DNA of 64,000 bases from Tissierellales bacterium (GTDB taxonomy: Bacteria; Bacillota; Clostridia; Tissierellales; VENL01), in NCBI GenBank assembly GCA_028280805.1, contig JANQLB010000084.1, forward strand, positions 62,001 to 126,000. Reading direction: 5' to 3'. Within the stretch, counting starts at the first letter, position 1, and each line of letters begins with the position of its first letter. The notes beneath the pieces are model-generated. The model was not told where the DNA came from. It ran no database searches and was given only the letters and a program-made list of their open reading frames with translations. Positions 37,180 through 46,016 of this stretch are shown here, one piece after another. Made by a program: the position numbers and the translations under genes.

Positions 37180-37638
37180 ATGATTGTAGATAATATTAAA
37201 AATATTAATAATTATTCTTTTCAAAGTCAAAATATTGCTGAGGCGATTCAATTTCTGAAAGATATTAATCTCGAAAATATTAATGATGGACGAACTATTA
37301 TCAAAAGAAAGGAAATATTCGTAATTACTTCAGAGTATATTCCTAAAAAAGAAAAAGAAATCTATTGGGAAGCCCATGAGGATTACATTGATATTCAATA
37401 TATTGTTCAAGGTGAAGAGTTAATTGGATATGCAAAAATAGATGAATTTGAAGTTGCTGTGCCATATGGTATAAATATTGATGTTGTCTTAGGTAATGCT
37501 AATGGGTGTTTTATTGAAATGAAAACTGGGGATTTTATGGTTCTCTTTCCAGGAGATGTTCATAAACCAGGCATTATATCTGAAGAGCAATGTAGAGTAA
37601 AGAAAATTGTCATTAAAATCAAAATTGTTGATAATTAG
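37180..37638 (+). CDS. YhcH/YjgK/YiaL-family protein (NanQ-like)
   Basis: Protein of 152 residues, a cupin-fold family (DUF386). WEAHEDYIDIQYIVQGEE and LFPGDVHKPG carry the conserved metal-binding His and Glu residues. In Escherichia coli the relative NanQ (YhcH) speeds anomer exchange of sialic acid during breakdown. Here it lies in a nonulosonate-making block rather than a nan catabolic operon, 20 bases after the cytidylyltransferase gene, which points to handling free nonulosonate before CMP activation. Confidence 0.75.
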   Translation: MIVDNIKNINNYSFQSQNIAEAIQFLKDINLENINDGRTIIKRKEIFVITSEYIPKKEKEIYWEAHEDYIDIQYIVQGEELIGYAKIDEFEVAVPYGINIDVVLGNANGCFIEMKTGDFMVLFPGDVHKPGIISEEQCRVKKIVIKIKIVDN

Positions 37639-37885
37639 TATTATTTATCTGTGGAGATATAGGATTATGATAAGTGGATATTATTATGGATGTTTTATGA
37701 TAGCGCTGCAACTATGGAAAAACGACCTGCTCTGTTTAAGAAAAAGCGAATGTTTATATTGCAGGCAAGGTTTCCAAGTGGGAATGGTTTAGTCTCAGTA
37801 AAATTAAAGATTAAACTTGCCACCAAGAACTTTAAGTTACTAAGTTTCATTCTAATAGATTGATTTTTATTAATGACAAGAAGGA
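37639..37885 (+). other. Gap without a recognised gene
   Basis: Only short open frames are seen, the longest with an ATG at 37712 giving about 49 codons (MEKRPALFKKKRMF...). It has no ribosome site and no family I recognise. It may be decayed sequence between the nonulosonate genes and the flippase gene. Confidence 0.4.
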
Positions 37886-39412
37886 GTGGTAAATATAAAA
37901 AAAACTGCACTAATCATAATGCTGATTACGCTATTGTCAAAATTCTTGGGTTTTGGAAGGGATATTACGCTATCATATTTTTATGGGGCATCGGATGTAA
38001 CTGATGCCTATTTAATCTCCCAGACAGTTCCAAGTATGCTTTTTGGGTTTATTGGGATTGCTCTTACTACAGCTTATATTCCAATGCAAAGCAAAATTGA
38101 GAGTTCATTTGGTGTAGAAGCTGGAAATAGATATACGAGCAATTTGGCAAATATTGTTTTATTAATAATAAGTGCAATCTTTATTTTTGCGTTTTGCTTT
38201 GCTGAAGGAGTAGTAAAACTATTTGCTTCAGGCTTTTATGGTGAAACGTTAAATCTGGCTATAGCCTTTACAAGAATAAGCTTGATAGGCATGTATTTTA
38301 CAGCCTTAATATCAATATTTAGTGGGTTTTTACAAATAAAAGGAGATTATATTACACCAGCGATAATGGGTTTTCCATTCAACACAATAGTTATAATTTC
38401 AGTAATCATTTCTTCTAAGGAAAATACAAGTATTTTAGTTATTGGAACGGTAATAGCAATTGCGGCCCAATTTTTCATCATGGTACCATCTATTGCACAG
38501 AATGGTTTTAAGTATTACAAAATTTTCGAATTAAAGGACTCTAGAATTAAAGAAACCCTTATTATTGCTCTCCCTGTAATAATTGGTGCTTCTGTTAACC
38601 AAATAAATATACTAATCGATAGAACGATTGCATCAACAATATCAATTGGTGGAATATCTTCTTTAAGTTATGCTAGTAGATTAAATCAATTTATTCAAGG
38701 TGTATTTATTACATCTATAGTAGTGGTCGTCTATCCATTGATATCAAAAATGATTGTGGACAATAATGTGAACGGTTTAAAGAGAACTATAAAAAGATCA
38801 GTGATCAGTGCAACAATTTTTCTTTTACCAATAACATTTGGTTCTATGATATTTTCTAGCGAAATTATTAACATTCTTTTTGGGAGAGGGGCTTTTGATT
38901 CACAGGCTTTAAAAATGACTACGTCATCGTTGTTCTTTTACTCAATAGGGATGCTAGGGTTTGGTATGAGAGAAATACTTTCTAGGGGATTTTATGCTAT
39001 GCAAGATACTATTACCCCTGTGAAAAATGCTGCAATCGGAATGGTTTTAAATATTGTTCTAAATATTATTTTGTCACAGTATCTGGGAATAGGTGGCTTA
39101 GCATTAGCTACTTCAATTGCAGCAACATGTATAACAATACTTTTATTTATTAGTTTAAGAAAAAAAACAGGCCCATTCGGAATAAAGCAAATCAGTATTT
39201 CATTTCTGAAAATTCTTTTTGCTTCATTGATTATGAGTTTTATTTCTAAGACGAGTTTCAATTACTTAACAAATATAATACCACAGAGTATTTCGTTACT
39301 GATGGGTATAGGCATCGGTGCAATCTCATATTTTATAATAATGTATTTTATGAAAGTAGAAGAAGTTGATATGTTAGTAGTAACATTTAAGAAAAAATGC
39401 AAGCTGAGTTAA
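37886..39412 (+). CDS. MurJ/MviN-family lipid-linked glycan flippase
   Basis: Membrane protein of 508 residues with about fourteen transmembrane helices. FLGFGRDITLSYFYGASDVTDAY, NILIDRTIAS and the INILFGRGAFDSQALKMTT loop are conserved MurJ-family features. In a polysaccharide locus with no separate Wzx, it may flip the undecaprenyl-linked repeat unit. The start is unclear: AAGGAG (37881-37886) runs into the GTG at 37886, and the best-spaced codon is ATA at 37895. Confidence 0.83.
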   Translation: MVNIKKTALIIMLITLLSKFLGFGRDITLSYFYGASDVTDAYLISQTVPSMLFGFIGIALTTAYIPMQSKIESSFGVEAGNRYTSNLANIVLLIISAIFIFAFCFAEGVVKLFASGFYGETLNLAIAFTRISLIGMYFTALISIFSGFLQIKGDYITPAIMGFPFNTIVIISVIISSKENTSILVIGTVIAIAAQFFIMVPSIAQNGFKYYKIFELKDSRIKETLIIALPVIIGASVNQINILIDRTIASTISIGGISSLSYASRLNQFIQGVFITSIVVVVYPLISKMIVDNNVNGLKRTIKRSVISATIFLLPITFGSMIFSSEIINILFGRGAFDSQALKMTTSSLFFYSIGMLGFGMREILSRGFYAMQDTITPVKNAAIGMVLNIVLNIILSQYLGIGGLALATSIAATCITILLFISLRKKTGPFGIKQISISFLKILFASLIMSFISKTSFNYLTNIIPQSISLLMGIGIGAISYFIIMYFMKVEEVDMLVVTFKKKCKLS

Positions 39413-39436
39413 TTGAAAGAGAGGTGACCACAACCA

Positions 39437-40429
39437 ATGAACATATTAGTAACCGGAGGTCTAGGCTTTATCGGCAGTCATACAACAATAGAACTAATTA
39501 ATAATAACCATACCGTAGTAATCGCTGATAACCTTATCAACTCAAAAATTGAAGTGCTGGACAAGCTATCTACCATAACAGGCATCAAGCCCACTTTCTA
39601 TCAGATCGATGTAACTGATGAAGCAAAGGTAGAAGAAATTTTCTCTTCTCATAAAATTGATGGTGTGATTCACTTCGCTGGACTTAAAGCGGTAGGAGAA
39701 TCTGTTTCCAAGCCAATTGAGTATTATTATAATAATTTGGTAAGTACTATTGTACTTAGCAAGATGTGTGTGAAGTATGGAGTTGGTAAGTTTGTCTTCA
39801 GCTCATCGGCAACTGTTTATGGTGATCAGCCATCACCACTTAAAGAAGATATGGAGCTTAAGAAGACAACCAATCCATATGGTGAAACCAAGGCGATGAG
39901 TGAACGGATATTAACTGATACATCAACTACAAATCCTAATTTTGCAGTTAGTTTATTAAGGTACTTCAATCCAGTAGGTGCTCATGAAAGTGGACTGATT
40001 GGCGAGGATCCTAATGGCATTCCAAATAATCTGATGCCTTTCGTGACTAAGGTAGCTAAAGGACAATTGGAGAAGTTAAGCGTGTTTGGAAATGACTATG
40101 ATACAATAGATGGGACAGGCGTTCGAGATTATATCCATGTGGTTGATCTTGCCAAAGGCCATGTGAAGGCCATTGAGAATCTTAGTGAGGGTGTTAACAT
40201 CTATAACTTAGGAACCGGCAGAGGTACTTCTGTTTTAGAACTTGTGAATGCTTTTATGAAGGTGAATAATATTGATGTTCCTTATGAGATTGTCGGAAGA
40301 CGTCCGGGGGATATCGCAACATGTTTTGCGGATGCAAGTAAAGCTGAGAAAGAGCTAGGTTGGAAAGCTGAACTTGGGATTGAGGAAATGGTCAGGGACG
40401 CTTGGAAGTTTGAGCAGAATAATAAGTAG
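39437..40429 (+). CDS. galE: UDP-glucose/UDP-N-acetylglucosamine 4-epimerase GalE
   Basis: Protein of 330 residues. VTGGLGFIGSHTTIELI (NAD site), IHFAGLKAVGESVSKP, SSSATVYG and NPYGETK (YxxxK) followed by LRYFNPVGAHESG are specific to GalE. It supplies UDP-Gal or UDP-GalNAc for the glycan. AGAGGTGACC precedes the ATG. Codon use looks more G+C rich than the flippase before it and similar to the sugar transferase and epimerase genes at the other end of the locus. Confidence 0.93.
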   Translation: MNILVTGGLGFIGSHTTIELINNNHTVVIADNLINSKIEVLDKLSTITGIKPTFYQIDVTDEAKVEEIFSSHKIDGVIHFAGLKAVGESVSKPIEYYYNNLVSTIVLSKMCVKYGVGKFVFSSSATVYGDQPSPLKEDMELKKTTNPYGETKAMSERILTDTSTTNPNFAVSLLRYFNPVGAHESGLIGEDPNGIPNNLMPFVTKVAKGQLEKLSVFGNDYDTIDGTGVRDYIHVVDLAKGHVKAIENLSEGVNIYNLGTGRGTSVLELVNAFMKVNNIDVPYEIVGRRPGDIATCFADASKAEKELGWKAELGIEEMVRDAWKFEQNNK

Positions 40430-40659
40430 ATCAGTATTCTCTACAATTTCTAGAGTAGATAGTTGGATACTTGGCTGAGGTTGAAGCTGGGATAGAATAG
40501 TCATCATATCACCTAATTCTCTTAGAGATAACCAATTCACCAATACCTAGCCACCTATTAACCTCCATAGCCTATCCAGCAGAGCCTAATATAAGTATAA
40601 AGGTGAGCATCGGGGATGTTAGTTGGGGGATAGAGAGATAATCCAGAGATGTTGGCATT

Positions 40660-40731
40660 GGAGCTGATGTGAGTGATTCATATGAGAGCAATTGTGATGA
40701 ACCATATGAAAGCTGATGTAATGATCCAGAG
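40660..40731 (+). repeat. Three tandem 24-bp imperfect repeats in a decayed coding stretch
   Basis: Units 40660-40683, 40684-40707 and 40708-40731 share the pattern GARAGC..(4)..TGATGAWCCATAT. In one frame they read as an eight-residue repeat (VSDSYESN, CDEPYES-stop, CNDPEVL) interrupted by stops, and upstream bases continue the frame (VSIGDVSWGIER). This looks like the remains of a gene for a repeat protein. The rest of 40430-40868 holds no intact gene. Confidence 0.55.
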
Positions 40732-40779
40732 GTACTGTGATAAACTATATATGTACCATCGACAAAACGAGTATTTAAG

Positions 40780-40817
40780 AAAACGGGCATTTTAAGATCT
40801 GAAGAGTTGCCTGTTTT
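40780..40817 (+). terminator. Probable terminator at the end of the polysaccharide locus
   Basis: AAAACGGGCA (40780-40789) pairs with TGCCTGTTTT (40808-40817), with one G-T, around an 18-base loop. A T-rich stretch follows. Confidence 0.5.
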
Positions 40818-40868
40818 ATTTCTACATAGAGGTGCCAGAAAATTGTATTAATGGGAGGAGGTTGTGGG

Positions 40869-41507
40869 ATGCGGGAGGTTGAAATGGAAAAGTTAGATGT
40901 TAAAATGCTTGAAACATTAAAGACGGATCTTTCTGGTGTGAGCGCAGATTATATGGAGATTGGGCTTGATGCCATCCTTGATGATGGACTGCTCAAAGAT
41001 ATTCCCATTGTAAACTCAATTATTTCATTGTATAAAACTGGGGTAAATGTTAGAGAACGCTTTTTGATTAAAAAGTTATTGGTATTTCTCACCTCATTAT
41101 CAAATACGACGATTGAGAATAGGCTAGAATTCATTCGTAAACATGAAAAAGAATCTGCTAAGATCGGGGAAGAACTAATTGTTTTGCTCGATAGATTAGA
41201 TCATGTTAATAAGCCTGAATATGTGGCAAAACTGTTCAAGCATTATCTCAACGAAGAAATAAGCTTAATTGTATATCAGAGGCTATGCCAAATTATCGAC
41301 AGGTGCTTTATCGAGGATTTGAGATTTCTTAAAGAAAATGCAGGTAGCGAAATTGTTACCGGTATTGAGGCTTTAGGACTTGCCAATAATGGGCTGGCTG
41401 TACGTGCATCATTTGATGGAGGTTCTTTCGATGAGGTCAACTATAATCCTAACACTGACTATAAGATAAATGAGCTAGCGAAGTTGTTAATAAGATATGC
41501 ATTATAA
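40869..41507 (+). CDS. Protein of unknown function
   Basis: About 212 residues, mainly helical, with charged segments and no signal peptide. A modestly hydrophobic stretch IPIVNSIISLYKTGVNVRERFL sits near 45-70, and a C-terminal DGGSFDEVNYNPNTDYKINELAKLL. I do not recognise the family. Two starts are possible: ATG 40869 after GGAGGAGG, and ATG 40884 after GGGAGG. It is 20 bases before a DUF2971 gene and in a region of broken defence genes, so a defence role is possible but unproven. Confidence 0.6.
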   Translation: MREVEMEKLDVKMLETLKTDLSGVSADYMEIGLDAILDDGLLKDIPIVNSIISLYKTGVNVRERFLIKKLLVFLTSLSNTTIENRLEFIRKHEKESAKIGEELIVLLDRLDHVNKPEYVAKLFKHYLNEEISLIVYQRLCQIIDRCFIEDLRFLKENAGSEIVTGIEALGLANNGLAVRASFDGGSFDEVNYNPNTDYKINELAKLLIRYAL

Positions 41508-41527
41508 TTATTGAGGGGGAAATGTAA

Positions 41528-42226
41528 TTGTGGAAGAAAAATTTTATCAATCTATTATTCCCAGCTAATCCACATGAAATGGATATTAATAAAGCTATGG
41601 TTCTTAAAGACGCAAATATTCCCAAATCCCTATTTAAGTATAAAAATTTTGATGAAAAAGGCTATTCAATTAAAATATTAGAAGAAGATGAAATTTGGCT
41701 TTCAACACCTGAAAAATTTAATGACCCTTATGACTGTACATTTAATTATGCTGCTGATGAATTAGGGAATTATTTTTTTAAACAAGATATCTATAGTTTT
41801 TTAGAACGATTGTCATCAAAATATAGCTTTAGTGAAGATGAAATTGAATATCTAAAAAATAGTAAAAGATTCATGTATGATTTTACAAAGATTTTTGCTA
41901 ATAAGCATGAAAAGGCCGATGAAATGACCGATGAAATGACTCCAGATGAATACGCAGCGATTATTTCAAAAGTTGTTGCGCAAGAGTTTGAGGATATGGC
42001 TACTAAGCTAAGTGCTGCTTTTAAAAGTGGTTTATTTATTACTTGCTTTAGTGAGACAAACAAATCGATATTGATGTGGAGCCATTATGCCTCTAATCAT
42101 ACAGGATTCTGTATTGAATATGATTTTTCTAAGCTATCAATAAAAGATCGACGAAAAAGATTTCCAGTTTTTCAAATGGAAATGGGCAATTCAAACTTCA
42201 ATCTAAACATAACAAAGTTTCAGTAA
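41528..42226 (+). CDS. DUF2971 protein, C-terminally truncated
   Basis: 232 residues. LFKYKNFDEKGYSI, EDEIWLSTPEKFNDPYDC and the block FITCFSETNKSILMWSHYASNHTGFCIEYDF are the conserved DUF2971 motifs. Family members usually run on past this point; here the frame ends soon after YDF, where the transposase remnant begins, so the end was probably lost to insertion. It starts at TTG after GAGGGGG. DUF2971 genes are common in defence islands, with unknown activity. Confidence 0.75.
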   Translation: MWKKNFINLLFPANPHEMDINKAMVLKDANIPKSLFKYKNFDEKGYSIKILEEDEIWLSTPEKFNDPYDCTFNYAADELGNYFFKQDIYSFLERLSSKYSFSEDEIEYLKNSKRFMYDFTKIFANKHEKADEMTDEMTPDEYAAIISKVVAQEFEDMATKLSAAFKSGLFITCFSETNKSILMWSHYASNHTGFCIEYDFSKLSIKDRRKRFPVFQMEMGNSNFNLNITKFQ

Positions 42227-42229
42227 TTT

Positions 42230-43385
42230 GATAAGGGCTCAACAATTAATATTGCTACATTTAAAAGTAATCATGAATTGGGATTGCATGTGATGAATAC
42301 TGCTCACAAATAACTTTTGTGCGTGGGAAACTACGACCTTTTTTAATAGGAACCAGATTCTGTGTGGCTTCTTCTATTAGATACTCATACAACATTTTTC
42401 TTTATCTTCAAAGGGGACACTTGAAAATAAATATTCTTCTTCTACTGTATCTAATATGATTTTTGTAATCCTGATATCTATTTCATCTATATACTCTACG
42501 TGCTGCAAAATTTCTTCTGATATCCTCCTTCTTCTGCTTTTATGTATCTTAAATTTTACAAATTCATCATTGCTTTGCATAGAAGCTTTTTCAGCTTCAT
42601 ATCGTTTGTTTTGAACTCTAAAAAGAAATGTTAAATCTAGTTTTGACAAAATTAACAATAGTTCAGTAGAGATGTAACCTCTATCAAATATTATCATTAT
42701 CTTCTTATTCTTTAATATATTTACCATATTTAAAATATTTCTTAATTCCATTTCTTTTTATGACGTTGTATATTTGTCAATTTGTGCATCTATCATTATA
42801 TCGTTCAAAAAATCATATACTCCTGAAGCTCTTGCAACCCTCATATCGTGCTTATTATCTCCACGCTCACAATCATATGCTTCTCTTAATTCCTTAGTAT
42901 GAGGAATCTCTAAAACTGTTCTGTCGACAGCTGTTACTATATAATCCTTTAAAGTTTTATAATTGTTATCTTCATATATAGATTCAACATATTCATTGAA
43001 TAACTCAATAAACACTTCAGGGTTTAGCTTCATTCTTTGATTTGAATAAGCCTGCTTTGTAATTCTATTTTCTCTTTTATTAATATCCTTAAAGTAATTA
43101 TTAATTTCCATACTTAGAGTATTTCCTTTCTGTGTCAATGTAAACGTTAATAAACTTTCGAGGGGCATTCTCCTGTTGCCGGTAAATGCTTCCTTTGTAA
43201 GTCTTGCAATTTGATGTATACGTTCATGACATAACTTAGAGAAAATTTGATCTATTCTGTCCTGTGAGTTCATATTTGTAAAGTCCTTTCTTATTACTAG
43301 TTTAAATACTATTTTAAAATTATTATTTACAAATATGTTATTATTATTATTTTTCTTAAATTGACAGCATTGCTCTGCAGTCAAA
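42230..43385 (-). mobile_element. Degenerate IS4-type insertion sequence
   Basis: The stretch between the broken DUF2971 gene and the broken AbiEi gene holds one transposase remnant on the minus strand and about 110 bases before it. The exact ends are not certain: I see only a loose likeness between the two flanks (GCTCAACAATTAA near 42238 and GCTGTCAATTTAA read inward from about 43373). Both neighbouring genes are cut at the element edges. Confidence 0.55.
42261..43273 (-). pseudogene. IS4-family transposase pseudogene
   Basis: Starting at ATG 43273 (AAAGGAC upstream) the frame runs through MPLESLLTFTLTQKGNTLS and VTAVDRTVLEIPHT (first DDE aspartate region). A TAA at 42758-42760 interrupts the same frame, which then continues with IMIIFDRGYIS (DRGY, IS4 signature). 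Near 42390 the expected Y-R-E-K segment is missing and a shifted frame gives LIEEATQNLVPIKKGRSFPR. A nonsense codon plus an internal deletion make it inactive. Confidence 0.8.
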
Positions 43386-43691
43386 CCAACAACAGGACAG
43401 CTTGTAGCAACTCGTTATCAAATCGCTTGCGCTATAACAGACACAGCTTACATATCTCACCACAGTGCTTTTGAATATTATGGGCTGGCCAATCAAGTGT
43501 TTTATGAAGTGTATGTTTCATCTGAAACAAAGTTCAATCATTTCGAGTATGATCATGTAACTTATAAATATATTGCATCCAGGATGAAGAAAGGTATAGT
43601 AGAAGCAAAGAACACCACCGGGGGTAGAATCACTGATTTGGAACGGACAGTTGTTGACATTGTAAGGGATTTCAGTAAAAGAATATGCTAA
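43383..43691 (+). pseudogene. AbiEi-type antitoxin/regulator, 5'-truncated
   Basis: An open frame of 102 codons without its own start reads IACAITDTAYISHHSAFEYYGL, NQVFYEVYVSSETKFNHFEY, YIASRMKKGI and GGRITDLERTVVDIVRDFSKRI, matching the AbiEi antitoxin family of type IV toxin-antitoxin systems. The N-terminal winged-helix part is missing at the insertion-sequence edge, and no AbiEii nucleotidyltransferase toxin follows. Confidence 0.75.
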
Positions 43692-43698
43692 TAAAACA

Positions 43699-43748
43699 AC
43701 CTACTGAGTAGCCTAATTGGAGTAACTAAGGTACTTAGTGGGTTCTTT
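43699..43748 (+). terminator. Intrinsic terminator after the AbiEi remnant
   Basis: ACCTACTGAGTA (43699-43710) pairs with TACTTAGTGGGT (43732-43743) over 12 bp with two G-T pairs; TCTTTTT follows. Confidence 0.6.
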
Positions 43749-43833
43749 TTACTATTAATGATTTCAGTGGTCAATATATCACGTTGAATTTTAAGTAAAA
43801 TAAGAGTATAATATTTACAAAGAAGTTGATATT

Positions 43834-43942
43834 ATGCCTAACATAAAGTCGGTTTCAGATTTAACTGTATCTTTGACTAAAAATAGTAACTGATAATGAT
43901 TGGGTAACAGAAGATCAGGTAAAAGAAAAACTAGAAGTTTGA
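43834..43942 (+). pseudogene. Fossil of a Phd/YefM-like antitoxin gene
   Basis: ATG 43834 gives MPNIKSVSDLTVSLTKNSN then stops; another frame gives DNDWVTEDQVKEKLEV and stops at 43942. The two ends look like the N- and C-termini of a small prevent-host-death-type antitoxin with the middle deleted. The call rests on short stretches. No partner toxin is seen. Confidence 0.4.
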
Positions 43943-43979
43943 TTTACCTAAAAACCTATAGAAATGGAGGCATTGTTTT

Positions 43980-45875
43980 GTGAAAAAAAGAATAAGGAAA
44001 TTATCTCTAATTATATTAGATTTAATATTAATAAATTTAGCATTTTTTATAGCATTTTATTTAAGGTTTGAAGGAGATATTCCTCACCAGTATCTACAAT
44101 CATATTTACAAAACATTATAGTTATAAATATTATTAAAATAATTATTTTTAATTATTTCAAACTATATGAAAGTCTTTGGGAGTATGTGAGTATAGAAGA
44201 GTTATCTCAGATAGTAGTAGCATCAATAGTTTGTAATACTGTCGTTATAAGTTATCTGGTTATAAAACAATCTCATTTACCTAGAAGTATATACATACTT
44301 GCAACTATTCTAGATATATTTTTAATCGGAGGGGTAAGGTTTAGCTATAGAGCATTTAGAAAAATTAAACGATCAGAATTAACCAGAGAAGATCAAAAAA
44401 ACGTAATGGTAATAGGAGCTGGAGATGCAGGAGCTATGATAATAAAGGAGCTTAAAAATCATAAAAAGTTAAACAGTAAACCAGTTGCTATTATTGATGA
44501 TGACATAAAAAAAGAAGGACAAAATATAAACGGAGTTCCAGTTTTAGGACAAAGATATGATATTTTAAGCATATGTATTAAGAAAAAAATTGATGAGATA
44601 ATTATTGCTATACCATCAGCTAGCAAAAAAACAATTAGAGAAATAGTACAAGAGTGTAAAAGGACCAAGTGCGAACTAAAAATTGTACCAGGTATGTTTG
44701 AGCTTATTGACGGTAAAGTCAGTATACAAAAAATAAGAAGTGTTCAGATTGAAGATTTATTAGGAAGAGATGAAATTAAGTTAAACACAGAAGAAATAAG
44801 TGAGTACTTAACTGCTAAGACCATTTTAGTTACAGGAGGGGGAGGATCTATAGGGTCTGAACTTTGTAGACAGATTACTAAGTTTAATCCTTCTGAGATT
44901 ATTATACTGGATATTTATGAAAACAATGTATACAACCTTCAAAATGAGCTAAAAAGAAAGCATAAGGATTTAAATTTGAAGGTTATTATAGCTTCAGTTA
45001 GGGATAAATTAAGGATAGATGAAGTAATGAATAGTTATAGACCAGATGTTGTATTCCATGCTGCTGCCCATAAACATGTACCTCTCATGGAGTCTAATCC
45101 TTGTGAAGCTATAAAGAATAATGTTTTTGGGACATTGAATGCAGCTGAAGCTTCAGCTAAATATGGAGTCAAAAGATTTGTACTTATATCAACAGATAAG
45201 GCTGTTAATCCTACAAATGTAATGGGAGCTACAAAGCGTATATGTGAGATGATCATTCAGTCTATGGACAAGCTTAGCAATACAGAATTTGTTGCAGTTA
45301 GGTTTGGTAATGTATTGGAGAGTAATGGTAGTGTGATACCATTATTTAAAAAGCAGATTGCTGAAGGTGGACCTGTTACAGTGACACATCCAGAAATCAT
45401 AAGATATTTTATGACTATACCTGAGGCATCTCAATTGGTTATACAAGCTGGAGCTATGGCTCAAGGAGGAGAGATATTTGTTCTTGATATGGGACAACCA
45501 ATTAGGATAATAGACTTAGCTAGAGACTTAATAAAATTATCTGGTTTTGAGCCAGAGACTGATATTCCTATAAAAATTACCGGTTTACGACCTGGAGAAA
45601 AGCTGTATGAAGAAATTTTATTGGATGAGGAAGGAATGAAGTCAACAGTCCATGAAAAAATTTTTATAGGGAAGCCAATATTCTTAGATTATAAATTTTT
45701 ACAAAAATCCTTAGATAAACTAAAAGATTTAGTTGAAAATAGTAAACATAATGAAATTAGAAAAGCTCTTGTACAGGTAGTACCAACATATAAACCTGAC
45801 AAACTTTATGATAAAGAAATTATAGATTACAAAAACTTAGATAAAATTTCTGTAACAAAAAATAGTAATATATAG
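43980..45875 (+). CDS. Membrane-bound UDP-GlcNAc 4,6-dehydratase (CapD/PglF/EpsC family)
   Basis: Protein of 631 residues. Four N-terminal transmembrane helices (about 10-130) are followed by a CoA-binding-like domain (VMVIGAGDAGAMIIKEL) and a polysaccharide-synthesis SDR domain: VTGGGGSIGSELCRQI, HAAAHKHVPLMESNPCEAIK, STDKAVNPTNVMGATKR. The MxxxK in place of YxxxK is normal for this subfamily. It makes UDP-4-keto-6-deoxy sugars (bacillosamine or FucNAc type) that could feed the PglC-like transferase. GTG start with GGAGG upstream. Confidence 0.9.
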   Translation: MKKRIRKLSLIILDLILINLAFFIAFYLRFEGDIPHQYLQSYLQNIIVINIIKIIIFNYFKLYESLWEYVSIEELSQIVVASIVCNTVVISYLVIKQSHLPRSIYILATILDIFLIGGVRFSYRAFRKIKRSELTREDQKNVMVIGAGDAGAMIIKELKNHKKLNSKPVAIIDDDIKKEGQNINGVPVLGQRYDILSICIKKKIDEIIIAIPSASKKTIREIVQECKRTKCELKIVPGMFELIDGKVSIQKIRSVQIEDLLGRDEIKLNTEEISEYLTAKTILVTGGGGSIGSELCRQITKFNPSEIIILDIYENNVYNLQNELKRKHKDLNLKVIIASVRDKLRIDEVMNSYRPDVVFHAAAHKHVPLMESNPCEAIKNNVFGTLNAAEASAKYGVKRFVLISTDKAVNPTNVMGATKRICEMIIQSMDKLSNTEFVAVRFGNVLESNGSVIPLFKKQIAEGGPVTVTHPEIIRYFMTIPEASQLVIQAGAMAQGGEIFVLDMGQPIRIIDLARDLIKLSGFEPETDIPIKITGLRPGEKLYEEILLDEEGMKSTVHEKIFIGKPIFLDYKFLQKSLDKLKDLVENSKHNEIRKALVQVVPTYKPDKLYDKEIIDYKNLDKISVTKNSNI

Positions 45876-45955
45876 ATGTTAAGATAGTTAAAGGTAGTTT
45901 AATTGTACATAATGTTTTAATAGTATTGGAGATAGTATTCTCATAGTGTCGTATT

Positions 45956-45984
45956 TTTACAAGTATTAATTTACACTTTAATAT
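45956..45984 (+). promoter_or_regulatory. Sigma-A-like promoter before the 46017 gene
   Basis: TTTACA (45956-45961) and TAATAT (45979-45984) with an exact 17-base spacer, 32 bases before the ATG. Confidence 0.5.
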
Positions 45985-46016
45985 ACAATAGAATCATCAT
46001 ATTTTGGAGGTGTAAA

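Noticed and set aside
40572-40790. Minus-strand open frame across the 24-bp repeats
   Set aside because: Its openness follows from the repeat on the other strand; no ribosome site or family is seen.
41528-42226. DUF2971 protein as an intact gene
   Set aside because: The frame ends soon after the YDF motif, where family members usually continue, and the break coincides with the IS remnant.
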